Origin: Armatimonadota bacterium
Lineage (GTDB): Bacteria > Armatimonadota > UBA5829 > DTJY01
Assembly: GCA_029907255.1 (NCBI GenBank)
Contig: JARYMF010000018.1
Location: forward strand, 1-50,050
DNA: 50,050 bases
Direction of reading: 5' to 3'
Position numbers and translations under genes: made by a program. The notes beneath the pieces were generated by a model. It made no database searches, was not told the DNA's origin, and saw only the letters and a program-made list of their open reading frames with translations. This document shows, piece after piece, positions 20,805 to 28,799 of the stretch (position 1 is its first letter; every line of letters begins with the position of its first letter).

Positions 20805-21443
20805 CTACGGCAAGAGCTGGCGCAAGTCATCAATTGCAATTCCATTGTCCTTGGCGGCAAGCACAAGAATTCTCAAGCTTTTCATTGTAAGAGCATTAAT
20901 CTTACCAATTTGAGAGTTGTATTTCTGTGCAATATCTTTGCTTCGAGGACTGCTCGTCCAGAGCACAACAATATCGCAAGCTTGACTCCTAGCCGTATAT
21001 GCACTGGACATCAAGTCCGCTGCCTGCCTAAGCTGCTCCCGCGAAACCAGAACACGTGGGACCACAAGCGCTTTATATCTCGATGATGCATTTTTGTTAG
21101 CCAAAGATGCATCCGAAAAGGCGTCTTGAACTCGCGCAAGGTCGCCAGTGTGTTTCGATAGCTTGCCCAATTCTGCAAACGCCCGTTCGTTAACTTGATC
21201 AGCCTTGTGCGCAATTGCAAAAAACTCCCGCCCAAAATCTGCAAATGCCTCGCGTCGCTCCAAAACTATGCGTGGGGTTTGTGGGTTGCCATTCTGCACC
21301 TTCGATCGTAGACTAAAAACTGAAGCCATCACCGTTAAGAGAAGAATTGCGAGAATGGCGCCAGCAGGAGCAATGAGGCACGCTCGCCAGTTAAAGCCAT
21401 TTTCCTGAATTTTATAATGCTCTGCCGAGTTTTCATCCACCAT
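20805..21443 (-). CDS. Hypothetical membrane-anchored protein
   Basis: 212 residues, no family recognised. One hydrophobic segment (about residues 22-46, CLIAPAGAILAILLLTVMASVFSL) follows a short polar N-terminus, consistent with a single-pass protein whose helical domain of about 165 residues is outside the cytoplasm. The soluble part is rich in Ala, Lys and Ser and looks all-helical, with no Cys pairs of note. It sits upstream of the URO-D-like gene on the same strand with a 166-base gap, and just left of the sigma-54 small-RNA locus. Composition matches its neighbours. Confidence 0.7.
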   Translation of the reverse strand: MVDENSAEHYKIQENGFNWRACLIAPAGAILAILLLTVMASVFSLRSKVQNGNPQTPRIVLERREAFADFGREFFAIAHKADQVNERAFAELGKLSKHTGDLARVQDAFSDASLANKNASSRYKALVVPRVLVSREQLRQAADLMSSAYTARSQACDIVVLWTSSPRSKDIAQKYNSQIGKINALTMKSLRILVLAAKDNGIAIDDLRQLLP

Positions 21444-21620
21444 CGCTTATAAAATGCTCCACAAGCTTGAGATTATCACGCAACTTCATACCCATCATCC
21501 GCAGAGATTAATTAACACCATCGAAACCAACTTTAGGTTTCTTTAAATGTGCAATCTAAAAGCCGCAGACCAGCAGTTTTTGCAGGGTATTGCAAGCTTA
21601 ATCTTTAAGTTTTCACAAAT

Positions 21621-21636
21621 TGGCACGATTCTTGCA
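21621..21636 (+). promoter_or_regulatory. Consensus sigma-54 (-24/-12) promoter
   Basis: TGGCACG (21621-21627), four bases, TTGCA (21632-21636) is an exact match to the sigma-54 consensus, with GG and GC at the required spacing. Transcription should start near 21647. A palindrome TTGCA-N6-TGCAA (21580-21595) about 60 bases upstream of that start could be a regulator site. Sigma-54 promoters always need an ATP-driven enhancer-binding protein; none is encoded in the window. Confidence 0.8.
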
Positions 21637-21646
21637 GGTATTTTTG

Positions 21647-21749
21647 CTTGGGAAAGAACAACTTTCCCCTTCCTTTCACTTTTGCCGTGCCCGGGGTGGC
21701 TAGGCTCGTGGCACGGGAGCCCGTTTGCTCCATAGCAACGGGCTTTTTT
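21647..21749 (+). ncRNA. Candidate sigma-54-dependent small RNA, about 100 nt
   Basis: The interval between the sigma-54 promoter and a strong intrinsic terminator contains no convincing open frame but three strong hairpins. Hairpin A is GGGAAAG / CTTTCCC (21650-21656, 21662-21668) with loop AACAA. Hairpin B is CCGTGCC / GGCACGG (21685-21691, 21710-21716) with an 18-base G-rich loop. Hairpin C is the terminator (21719-21743) followed by T6. The unit is complete and separate from bioY, which has its own promoter just after the terminator. No named RNA family was recognised. Start site is estimated from promoter geometry. Confidence 0.7.
21719..21749 (+). terminator. Intrinsic terminator of the small RNA
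   Basis: GCCCGT (21719-21724) pairs with ACGGGC (21738-21743); TGCT and AGCA extend the stem past a one-base bulge, closing a CCAT loop. Six T residues follow directly (21744-21749). Confidence 0.9.
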
Positions 21750-21751
21750 AT

Positions 21752-21780
21752 TTGACACATCTTGAACCAACCGTTATCAT
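21752..21780 (+). promoter_or_regulatory. Sigma-70 promoter of bioY
   Basis: TTGACA (21752-21757), 17 bases, TATCAT (21775-21780): perfect -35, five of six -10, ideal spacing. The leader to the bioY start is about 32 bases and contains its ribosome binding site. Confidence 0.85.
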
Positions 21781-21818
21781 AGGTGGTAGAAAACGCAAGT
21801 GACTTGAGGGAGGCCTCG

Positions 21819-22433
21819 ATGGCAAACTATTCTAGAGAAGCAACACGTGTATTCCCAGTTTCAGGCATCCATTTTCTTGCTTCGTTATTTTTTGCAGGCG
21901 TTACGGCAATATGTGCTCACATATCCTTCCGCCTGTGGTATACGCCAGTGCCTGTCACACTTCAAGTATTTGCAGTAATCCTTTCCGGTCTCACACTTGG
22001 CAGTCGGCTCGGCGCATTGAGTCAAATCCAATACCTTATGATGGGCTTGCTTGGGATGCCGGTATTTTCATGTGGAAATTTTGGCATGGCAGCCTTCGCT
22101 GGGCCCACCGGCGGATATTTAATCGGATTCGTCGTCGGCGCCTATGTCTCTGGAATGGTATTTGAAAAACTCAAATCGCGGTCCAATGCCTCAGCCGTGC
22201 TAGCAGGATGCCTTGGGATTGTTGTAATCTATTTATTCGGCGCCAGCTGGCTAGCTGTTTGGCTGGCATTCTTTCAAGGCGAGAATATCGGCGGCTGTAT
22301 CCTGGGCGCCTGGCAGCTAGGGGTAGCACCTTTTATCGGAATTGACTTCCTTAAAGCGGTCATTGCATCCGGTGTTGTGCTCGGCGGTAGATTTAGCAAA
22401 GGGTCTCTTAGTGCGTTCACCAAATATAGATAG
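21819..22433 (+). CDS. bioY: BioY biotin transporter S component
   Basis: Substrate-binding membrane subunit of an ECF-type biotin uptake system, 204 residues with about six hydrophobic helices. Family motifs seen are YTPVPVTLQVFAVILSGLTLGSRLGALSQIQYLMMGLLGMPVFS and the GPTGGYLIGFVVGAY segment, which are strongly conserved in BioY. The start is ATG 21819 with GGGAGG six bases upstream; an in-frame GTG 12 codons earlier is less likely. No energy-coupling EcfA/EcfT genes or biotin synthesis genes lie nearby, so it either uses a shared ECF module elsewhere or works alone. No BirA operator was recognised. A weak 6-bp hairpin (AGCAAG / CTTGCT) follows the stop. Confidence 0.95.
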   Translation: MANYSREATRVFPVSGIHFLASLFFAGVTAICAHISFRLWYTPVPVTLQVFAVILSGLTLGSRLGALSQIQYLMMGLLGMPVFSCGNFGMAAFAGPTGGYLIGFVVGAYVSGMVFEKLKSRSNASAVLAGCLGIVVIYLFGASWLAVWLAFFQGENIGGCILGAWQLGVAPFIGIDFLKAVIASGVVLGGRFSKGSLSAFTKYR

Positions 22434-22698
22434 CAAGATTTCGTTTGTGCTGCTTGCTTTACTCCCAATTTTTGCTCGCTTGCAGGAGAACTAACGATAT
22501 TAAGAAATCTTTTCAATCCATCTAAACATTATAACTTCTATTCAACTCGTGCCCGATACTTTCTAGCTAACCCCAGGCATAAGTAGAGCGTCTAAACAAT
22601 ATGATGCTAGAAATATAGCCTTTTTCTTGCAGGAACGGCGCTGTGCCAAATACAACTAAATTGGTGAAGTTGAACCTTCACTCAGACCGAAAACGGAG

Positions 22699-24144
22699 GT
22701 GTTTCTGATAAAAATAAGAGCAATTTTGATTTGTTTATTCGCCTTGTTAACCATAGCCGGGGCAGCTATTGGTGCGGATGAAAAGCCCGAGTTTCGCGGG
22801 ATGTGGATCTCTTCATACGGCAATAACATTGACCTTGGAAGCCCCGCCGCCATTGACAAACTGATAGCCGATGCCCGTGCCGCCAACCTCAATGCATTGG
22901 TGGTCCAGGTGCGCAAAACGGGAGATGCATACTACAAATCCGCTTACGAACCAAGAGCAGACAACCTGCCGAAGTCAGATTTTGACCCCCTCGAATACAT
23001 AATAAAGAAGGGCCACGAGGCGGGGCTAGAGATACATGCATGGATAAACACATTCAAAGTTTGGCAGGGAAGCAGTCCGCCAAGCAATCCTAACCACGTT
23101 TACAACCGCCACCCAGAATGGATAAATAAAAACAAGAATGGCTCAACCTCGAAAAGCGGTAACTACGCTCTTGACCCAGGTATTCGAGAAGTCACCGACT
23201 ATTTACGCGAAATCTATCTTGATGTCGTAAAGAAGTATGATGTTGACGGCATACACTTTGACTATGTGCGCTACTGGGACCCAGACTTTGGCTACACCCA
23301 GCTTGCCATAAACCGTTTTAATAAGGAAAAGGGACGCACTGGTATTCCAAAGTCAGACGACCCCGAATGGTGCCAATGGCGGCGCGACCGCGTGACCGAT
23401 TTGGTAAGAGAAGTTTACGAAGGAGTTAAAAAGATTAAACCATGGGTTAAAGTTACCGCTTCTGTCGTCTGCAGTGGAGATTGCTCAGAAGATTTCAAAC
23501 AAACGCGCCCTTATCTGCTACTTCTACAAGAATGGGACCGTTGGCTCCGCGAGGGCATCATAGACGCCGTAATACCAATGAACTACAAAAGTGAGCGAGA
23601 CCCAACAGAGGCAAAACAATTCCGCGATTGGATTGATGGGATGGTCAGATGGCGAAGTGGAAGACATGTATACAATGGCATCAGTATTCGCGGAACGCGC
23701 GACCTAATTACACAAATCACAGAAACTCGAAAGAGGGGCGCCGATGGCATGTGTGGTTTCGCATTTAATACCAGCCCATACCGCCGAGAACTAGCCAATG
23801 CTCTCAGAAATGAAGTATTTAAGACGTGGGTCCCGACACCTTCGATGCCGTGGAAGCCTCCCAGACCTAGCGGTGGCCCCCAGAAGCCTCCCGGGCCAAA
23901 AGAACTATTCGACAAGGCAATCCAAGCGGCAAAAAACGACGCGGGTCTAGATGAGGCAATCTCACTCCTCGAACAAGTAATCCAGCTCGAACCAAACTTT
24001 GCCGAAGCCCACTTCCGCCTTGGCCGGTGCTATCTTAGAAAGGGCATGACCATCAAGGCGGTTGAGCAATTCCGCGAGACATTGGAAATCGAGGGTTCAC
24101 ACAAAGGTGCGTTGGAAGAGCTCAAGAAGCTTGAGCAACCTTAA
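22699..24144 (+). CDS. Secreted GHL10-type glycoside hydrolase-like protein with C-terminal TPRs
   Basis: 481-residue protein. A signal peptide (about 1-25, ends AGAAIGA) is followed by a GHL10/YngK-like TIM barrel (about 30-345) with EFRGMWISSYGNNIDL, ANLNALVVQVRKTGDAYYKSAYEP, GLEIHAWINTFKVW, ALDPGIREVTDYL and VDGIHFDYVRYWDPDFG. This family is thought to hydrolyse polysaccharide, possibly peptidoglycan or exopolysaccharide glycans. A Pro-rich linker leads to about two TPR units (400-481), an unusual addition. The GTG at 22699 overlaps the GGAGG site, so a CTG two codons later could be the true start. It ends five bases from the convergent membrane-protein gene. Confidence 0.88.
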   Translation: MFLIKIRAILICLFALLTIAGAAIGADEKPEFRGMWISSYGNNIDLGSPAAIDKLIADARAANLNALVVQVRKTGDAYYKSAYEPRADNLPKSDFDPLEYIIKKGHEAGLEIHAWINTFKVWQGSSPPSNPNHVYNRHPEWINKNKNGSTSKSGNYALDPGIREVTDYLREIYLDVVKKYDVDGIHFDYVRYWDPDFGYTQLAINRFNKEKGRTGIPKSDDPEWCQWRRDRVTDLVREVYEGVKKIKPWVKVTASVVCSGDCSEDFKQTRPYLLLLQEWDRWLREGIIDAVIPMNYKSERDPTEAKQFRDWIDGMVRWRSGRHVYNGISIRGTRDLITQITETRKRGADGMCGFAFNTSPYRRELANALRNEVFKTWVPTPSMPWKPPRPSGGPQKPPGPKELFDKAIQAAKNDAGLDEAISLLEQVIQLEPNFAEAHFRLGRCYLRKGMTIKAVEQFRETLEIEGSHKGALEELKKLEQP

Positions 24145-24149
24145 GATGG

Positions 24150-25286
24150 TTACGTAGCCTGCGACCCCTGTTCGCTTATCCCCTCAGGTGGGCGGAGATG
24201 GGTAGGACCTATCGGTATTGTCACCAAAGCAGGGTCTGCTTGCCCAAGCATGACCATTGGATATGCTCGCAGGAATACATATGCAGGTTGCATCACAAAA
24301 TTGACAGCAAACACAAATAAAAAGACGATAGGAAGCCCCAGTATTACACCCGTGATGATCACCACCGGGGTGGAAACATGAAGGCTTAAAAGCACAAGGA
24401 TAATAGCGCCAACAACGACCCCAGGAATCGCTGCCACAATCAAACCAGGTATCAAGGCAAACAATGCGGCAATGGCAGTGGCTATCGCCAAGCCTATCCT
24501 CATAAGCAAATAAAGAACCACCTGCCCCGCGTTTGAGCGCAAAATACCCCAAAACTCTCTCCAAGCCTGCAAAACTCGAATATTTTTAACATACATCGTC
24601 GCTATTACAAAATGATTTGTGAGAACCTGAACAACCACCGCTAGAATAGCGAGCGCAATAAATATCAATACACCAATCCCTATAATCCCCCAAAGGGCTG
24701 GCCCAGGCCTCCCAGAATCCCCGGTAAAAGTAACACCAGACCAAATTAAAACCCCTAATTCGAGCCCAAGGACAACTAATACCACACCAGTGAAACACAG
24801 TTGCCAAAGGAAATATGAAGTGCCCAAATGTTTTAGTCGTGCCCATGGTTCGCGTATAGCGCCTGAATTCCTGGCGACCTGGTCAATGTATACAAAATTG
24901 AGCACGCAGATAACCCAAACTATCAAAATGCCAACTGCCAATAACAAAAGAAAACCCAAAATTATCCATGGCCAGTTTTCAGAAAAAAACAGTTGCAAAA
25001 GCTCGTCAAAGACCGTATCCTTTCTCCAATCTGCAGTGCTATCACTGCAATTTATTCTTATGCTATCTTTCAATTGAGCATAAATAAAATTAGGTGAGGG
25101 CGAACACAAAGCATTCTTAACATCATGATCCTCTCTGCAGTGCGAAAACGGAACATTAAAGCCCCCTCCGCCATACGCTATCAAGGAAACAAATGTGAGT
25201 GCAAGCCACTTCCTTAACTGGAATGGGCGGAATAGTACTTCAACCATTTGGTTCCAAGCAGGACCCATTGCTTTTATAAAATCCAT
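24150..25286 (-). CDS. Polytopic membrane protein of unknown function
   Basis: 378 residues with about six strongly hydrophobic segments (for example LALTFVSLIAYGGG, WIILGFLLLLAVGILIVWVICVLNFVYI, LFALIPGLIVAAIPGVVVGAIILVLLSL, VVIITGVILGLPIVFLFVFAVNFV). A stretch of about 60 polar residues near the N-terminus with several Cys lies outside the first helices. The pattern FNPF/Y-like motifs and repeated long helices resembles DUF4013 or GYF-type integral membrane families, but I do not recognise it with confidence. The start is ATG 25286, with AAGGGG eight bases upstream. It is transcribed opposite the SPOR gene and converges on the GHL10 gene. Confidence 0.75.
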   Translation of the reverse strand: MDFIKAMGPAWNQMVEVLFRPFQLRKWLALTFVSLIAYGGGGFNVPFSHCREDHDVKNALCSPSPNFIYAQLKDSIRINCSDSTADWRKDTVFDELLQLFFSENWPWIILGFLLLLAVGILIVWVICVLNFVYIDQVARNSGAIREPWARLKHLGTSYFLWQLCFTGVVLVVLGLELGVLIWSGVTFTGDSGRPGPALWGIIGIGVLIFIALAILAVVVQVLTNHFVIATMYVKNIRVLQAWREFWGILRSNAGQVVLYLLMRIGLAIATAIAALFALIPGLIVAAIPGVVVGAIILVLLSLHVSTPVVIITGVILGLPIVFLFVFAVNFVMQPAYVFLRAYPMVMLGQADPALVTIPIGPTHLRPPEGISEQGSQAT

Positions 25287-25470
25287 CCCCACGCCCCCTT
25301 AAAGGATTACATCCCATGCCAAGACTTTAAACAATCATTAGCAACTAAGCAATAATAATCCTTCTTGTGGTTCAAGTAGGTTTCTAATGACTAACATTCC
25401 CTTCCCACCTTGCGGCGAAACAATCTTATACTATCGTGCGTAAAAAGAAATAGCCATACTTTCAATGTCG

Positions 25471-25499
25471 TTGACAATTCCAACGTTTGTGAATAAACT
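25471..25499 (+). promoter_or_regulatory. Promoter of the SPOR-domain gene
   Basis: TTGACA (25471-25476), 17 bases, TAAACT (25494-25499). The -35 is perfect and the -10 matches four of six. The predicted start lies about 15 bases before the coding start, so the leader would be very short. Confidence 0.6.
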
Positions 25500-25520
25500 T
25501 GAGGTGCTGGAGAACTTATA

Positions 25521-26255
25521 ATGCAAACTCCGCGAAAGCCCCACCGACAACAAAAAGGAGAAATTGACCGACGGATAATCGCACTAGGCGTTATCGGTTT
25601 CATCGCACTTGCCGGACTCTTCATGCTCGGCTTTCTAATCATTGGTCCAAAAATCAACTCTCCGCATGAAGGAACCTTTCAGCAAGTCCCTCCGACCTCA
25701 TACACACAAACTCCGCCAACGCGCCAACTCGAAGAGCCCTGGCGAAACGAGCAAAAACCAGCGGTAGAAGTAGAAATTAGGGAACATCAGGAAGAGCCAA
25801 AGCCTATCACCGAGCCTAAATCTGTGGAATCAAATGCCAACGAGGGTGTAAGAGTAAACAATAATGAAATTACCATGACCCTCGAGCCGCAGAAAGACGT
25901 CTCACCAACTGATAGCAACAGAAACGCAAAGGAAAATTTGACCCCCCAACCTGCCGAACAGTCGAATCTTGAACGCCCTAGAGTTGCAACTGAACCAAAA
26001 GCTCCAGCCGCACCCAAAATCACTTACCGCGTTCGGGTGGGGAAATACCACAATAAAGAAAATGCAGACCGACTAGCCACCGAGCTCCAAGAGAAAGGCT
26101 ACAAAGCAAGGGTTGTCCAGATAAAAGACGGTGGGCGCACCCTCTACCATGTTCAAATTGGCAGGTACAATACCCAAGAAGATGCCTTGGAGCTTGCAAA
26201 CGACCTCATAGATGAAGGCTACTCGCCTACAATCACCTCCGAGCCAAAAGAATAA
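25521..26255 (+). CDS. SPOR-domain membrane protein
   Basis: 244-residue single-pass protein. A basic cytoplasmic tail (1-17) precedes a transmembrane helix (about 18-42, ALGVIGFIALAGLFMLGFLIIG). A long Pro/Glu-rich linker leads to a C-terminal SPOR domain (about 168-244: TYRVRVGKYHNKENADRLATELQEKGYKARVV ... YHVQIGRYNTQEDALELANDL). SPOR domains bind denuded glycan strands of septal peptidoglycan, so a role in cell division or wall remodelling is likely. GGAG lies eight bases before the ATG. The gene is monocistronic between a divergent membrane gene and copA. Confidence 0.92.
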   Translation: MQTPRKPHRQQKGEIDRRIIALGVIGFIALAGLFMLGFLIIGPKINSPHEGTFQQVPPTSYTQTPPTRQLEEPWRNEQKPAVEVEIREHQEEPKPITEPKSVESNANEGVRVNNNEITMTLEPQKDVSPTDSNRNAKENLTPQPAEQSNLERPRVATEPKAPAAPKITYRVRVGKYHNKENADRLATELQEKGYKARVVQIKDGGRTLYHVQIGRYNTQEDALELANDLIDEGYSPTITSEPKE

Positions 26256-26374
26256 TTGAAGGTATTAATTATAAAAAACACTACTAAAGGAACGCCACCA
26301 GCCAACCGCCCGCCATTCAACCAAAATTCCTAATTTAAGCCCTAGTGTATAATATTGTGCGAAGGTATAAAAAG

Positions 26375-28654
26375 ATGAGCGAGACAAAAAAGATTACTCT
26401 ACCAGTAATGGGAATGCACTGCGCTGGATGCGTCGCAAAGGTCGAAAAAGCCCTCCAAGAGCTAGATGGAGTTATAAAGGCAACCGCGAACTTTGCACTC
26501 AACACAGCAACCATCGAATACGACCCTAATAAAGTCAAACTAGAGGATATCGTTCGCAGAATAGAAGATGCGGGCTACTCAGTGCCAAAGTCGGCAATTT
26601 CAGAAGAACTAGCTGAGAAGGAGGAAATAGAACACATTTCTTACGCGGGTGATATTCGAAATCTACTAGTCAAAACCGTCATTTGTGCTGGCATCACGCT
26701 TCCAATCCTACTCGGGAGCTTCAGGGAATTCTTACCACTACTGCCCAGATGGCTCGCAAACCCCTACCTGCTTTGGGCGCTAGCATCTATAGTACAATTC
26801 TGGGGTGGGTGGCAATTCTACCAGGGCGCAATAACTGCCGCAAAACACAAAACCACCGACATGAACACGCTTATCGCTGTGGGGAGCTCGGCAGCCTATC
26901 TCTACAGCGTAGCTGTCATCTTGTTCCCCGACTTTTTTGCAAGAGCAACCAAGGTTATGCCAGCTTTATATTTCGATACATCAGCCGTCATCGTGACCCT
27001 TATTCTATTTGGGCGGTTTCTCGAGATGCAAGCACGAGGACGAACCTCAGAGGCTATTCGACAGTTAATTGGCCTGCAGGCGAAAACTGCCAGGGTTATC
27101 CGTGATGGCAAAGAGGTTGATATCCCTATCGAGAATGTTCAAGTCGGCGACATTATTATCGTCCGCCCCGGCGAAAAGATACCTGTCGACGGCATTGTAA
27201 TTGACGGCCAATCCACCGTAGATGAATCAATGATCTCTGGCGAACCAATCCCAGTAGCCAAAAAGCCCGGCGATGAGGTAATCGGAGCGACTATCAACAA
27301 AACCGGAAGCTTTCAATTCAAAGCAACCCGAGTGGGAAAAGATACTGTCCTAGCTCAAATAATCCAACTTGTAAAGCAGGCTCAAAGTTCTAAGCCGCCT
27401 ATCCAGCGCCTAGCCGATGTAATCGCAAGCTACTTCGTACCCGCAGTCATTGGGGTAGCAGTCCTTACTTTTTTTGTCTGGTACTTGTTTGGTCCCCAGC
27501 CAGCATTCACACATGCGCTTTTGAATTTCATCGCTGTTTTAATTGTTGCATGCCCATGTGCACTCGGCTTGGCGACGCCAACGGCGGTTATGGTCGGGAC
27601 CGGCAAGGGCGCAGAGAACGGCGTGCTGATTAGGAGCGGCGAGGCACTCGAGAAGGCATACAAAATTGATACTATTGTATTTGATAAAACCGGGACCCTT
27701 ACTCAAGGCGAGCCCGTCGTAACCGATGTCATTCCAGCGCCTGGTTTCTCCGAGAACGAACTCCTTCGTTTGGCGGCTTCTGCAGAGAAGAACTCGGAAC
27801 ACCCCCTGGGCGAGGCGATCGTTTGGCTTGCAAAAGAGCGCAATATCATCATCCCAAACCCAACTGCTTTCGAAGCCATCGCAGGGTTGGGCGTCCGGGC
27901 AAATGTCGAGGGGCATAATGTCATCGTTGGCAGTCGACAACTATTTGAAGAAACAACTGCCCATACCTCGTCAATTTCCCCTGCCAAAGAGGAAGAAGAC
28001 CTTGGTTCCAAACTTGCCATGCAAGGAAAAACATTGGTTTATATTTCAAGCGATGGAATGCCAGCTGGGATAATCGCTATTACTGACCCGCTCAAACCTT
28101 ATTCGCGCGAAACCATAGACCAGCTAAAACGCCTTGGCTTGGAAGTTGCAATAATCACTGGCGATAATCACCGTACTGCAGAGGCTATCGCCAACCAACT
28201 TGGAATCGAACGCGTGATGGCTGAAGTCCTGCCTGAACAGAAAGCCAATGAGATAAAGCGCCTGCAAGAAGAAGGCAGGGTCGTAGCCATGGTCGGCGAT
28301 GGTATTAACGATGCACCAGCACTTGCACAAGCCGATATAGGGATTGCCATAGGAACTGGCACAGATGTTGCGATGGAAGCCGCCGATATTACGCTAATTA
28401 GTGACGACCTCCGCGCATCAGTAACAGCGATTTTGTTAAGCCGAGCAACAATGCGGATAATTCGACAAAATCTCTTCTGGGCGTTCTTCTACAATACAAT
28501 CTTAATTCCAATCGCAGCCGGAGTGCTCCATCCTTTCTTCGGCATCCTCCTAAACCCAATGTGGGCTGCAGCCGCAATGGCCCTCAGCTCCGTCTCTGTC
28601 GTCAGCAATTCCCTTCGACTTCGAAATTTCCAACCAGAAAAGCTTAGTCACTAA
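26375..28654 (+). CDS. copA: Copper-transporting P1B-type ATPase
   Basis: 759-residue heavy-metal efflux pump. An N-terminal HMA domain has GMHCAGC (C16, C19). The transmembrane metal site is CPC at 393-395 ([13 protein letters not shown]), which with the C-terminal helix region marks a Cu(I)-type pump. The phosphorylation motif DKTGTLT begins at D437, followed by HPLGEA, TGDN and [20 protein letters not shown]. The ATG 26375 is preferred because it begins the HMA domain cleanly; an in-frame GTG at 26345 overlaps a perfect -10 box TATAAT (26348-26353) that probably drives the gene. No CsoR or CopZ gene is adjacent, so regulation is not visible here. Confidence 0.96.
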   Translation: MSETKKITLPVMGMHCAGCVAKVEKALQELDGVIKATANFALNTATIEYDPNKVKLEDIVRRIEDAGYSVPKSAISEELAEKEEIEHISYAGDIRNLLVKTVICAGITLPILLGSFREFLPLLPRWLANPYLLWALASIVQFWGGWQFYQGAITAAKHKTTDMNTLIAVGSSAAYLYSVAVILFPDFFARATKVMPALYFDTSAVIVTLILFGRFLEMQARGRTSEAIRQLIGLQAKTARVIRDGKEVDIPIENVQVGDIIIVRPGEKIPVDGIVIDGQSTVDESMISGEPIPVAKKPGDEVIGATINKTGSFQFKATRVGKDTVLAQIIQLVKQAQSSKPPIQRLADVIASYFVPAVIGVAVLTFFVWYLFGPQPAFTHALLNFIAVLIVACPCALGLATPTAVMVGTGKGAENGVLIRSGEALEKAYKIDTIVFDKTGTLTQGEPVVTDVIPAPGFSENELLRLAASAEKNSEHPLGEAIVWLAKERNIIIPNPTAFEAIAGLGVRANVEGHNVIVGSRQLFEETTAHTSSISPAKEEEDLGSKLAMQGKTLVYISSDGMPAGIIAITDPLKPYSRETIDQLKRLGLEVAIITGDNHRTAEAIANQLGIERVMAEVLPEQKANEIKRLQEEGRVVAMVGDGINDAPALAQADIGIAIGTGTDVAMEAADITLISDDLRASVTAILLSRATMRIIRQNLFWAFFYNTILIPIAAGVLHPFFGILLNPMWAAAAMALSSVSVVSNSLRLRNFQPEKLSH

Positions 28655-28799
28655 AACGCAATTTTAGATTTGCCTATAGCGTGAGACCTTGAATATAAAC
28701 ACTTGATACACCCAACATTTTTGAATAATCGAATTCGTAATAGACTTTGGTAGGTTTTCTGGTACTTCCTCGCTAATCTAATGAATAGCACATATTTGG

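Noticed and set aside
21637..21818. Riboswitch or BirA operator controlling bioY
   Set aside because: The hairpin region ends in a terminator before an independent bioY promoter, and no biotin operator (TTGTAACC-type palindrome) or known riboswitch motif was found.
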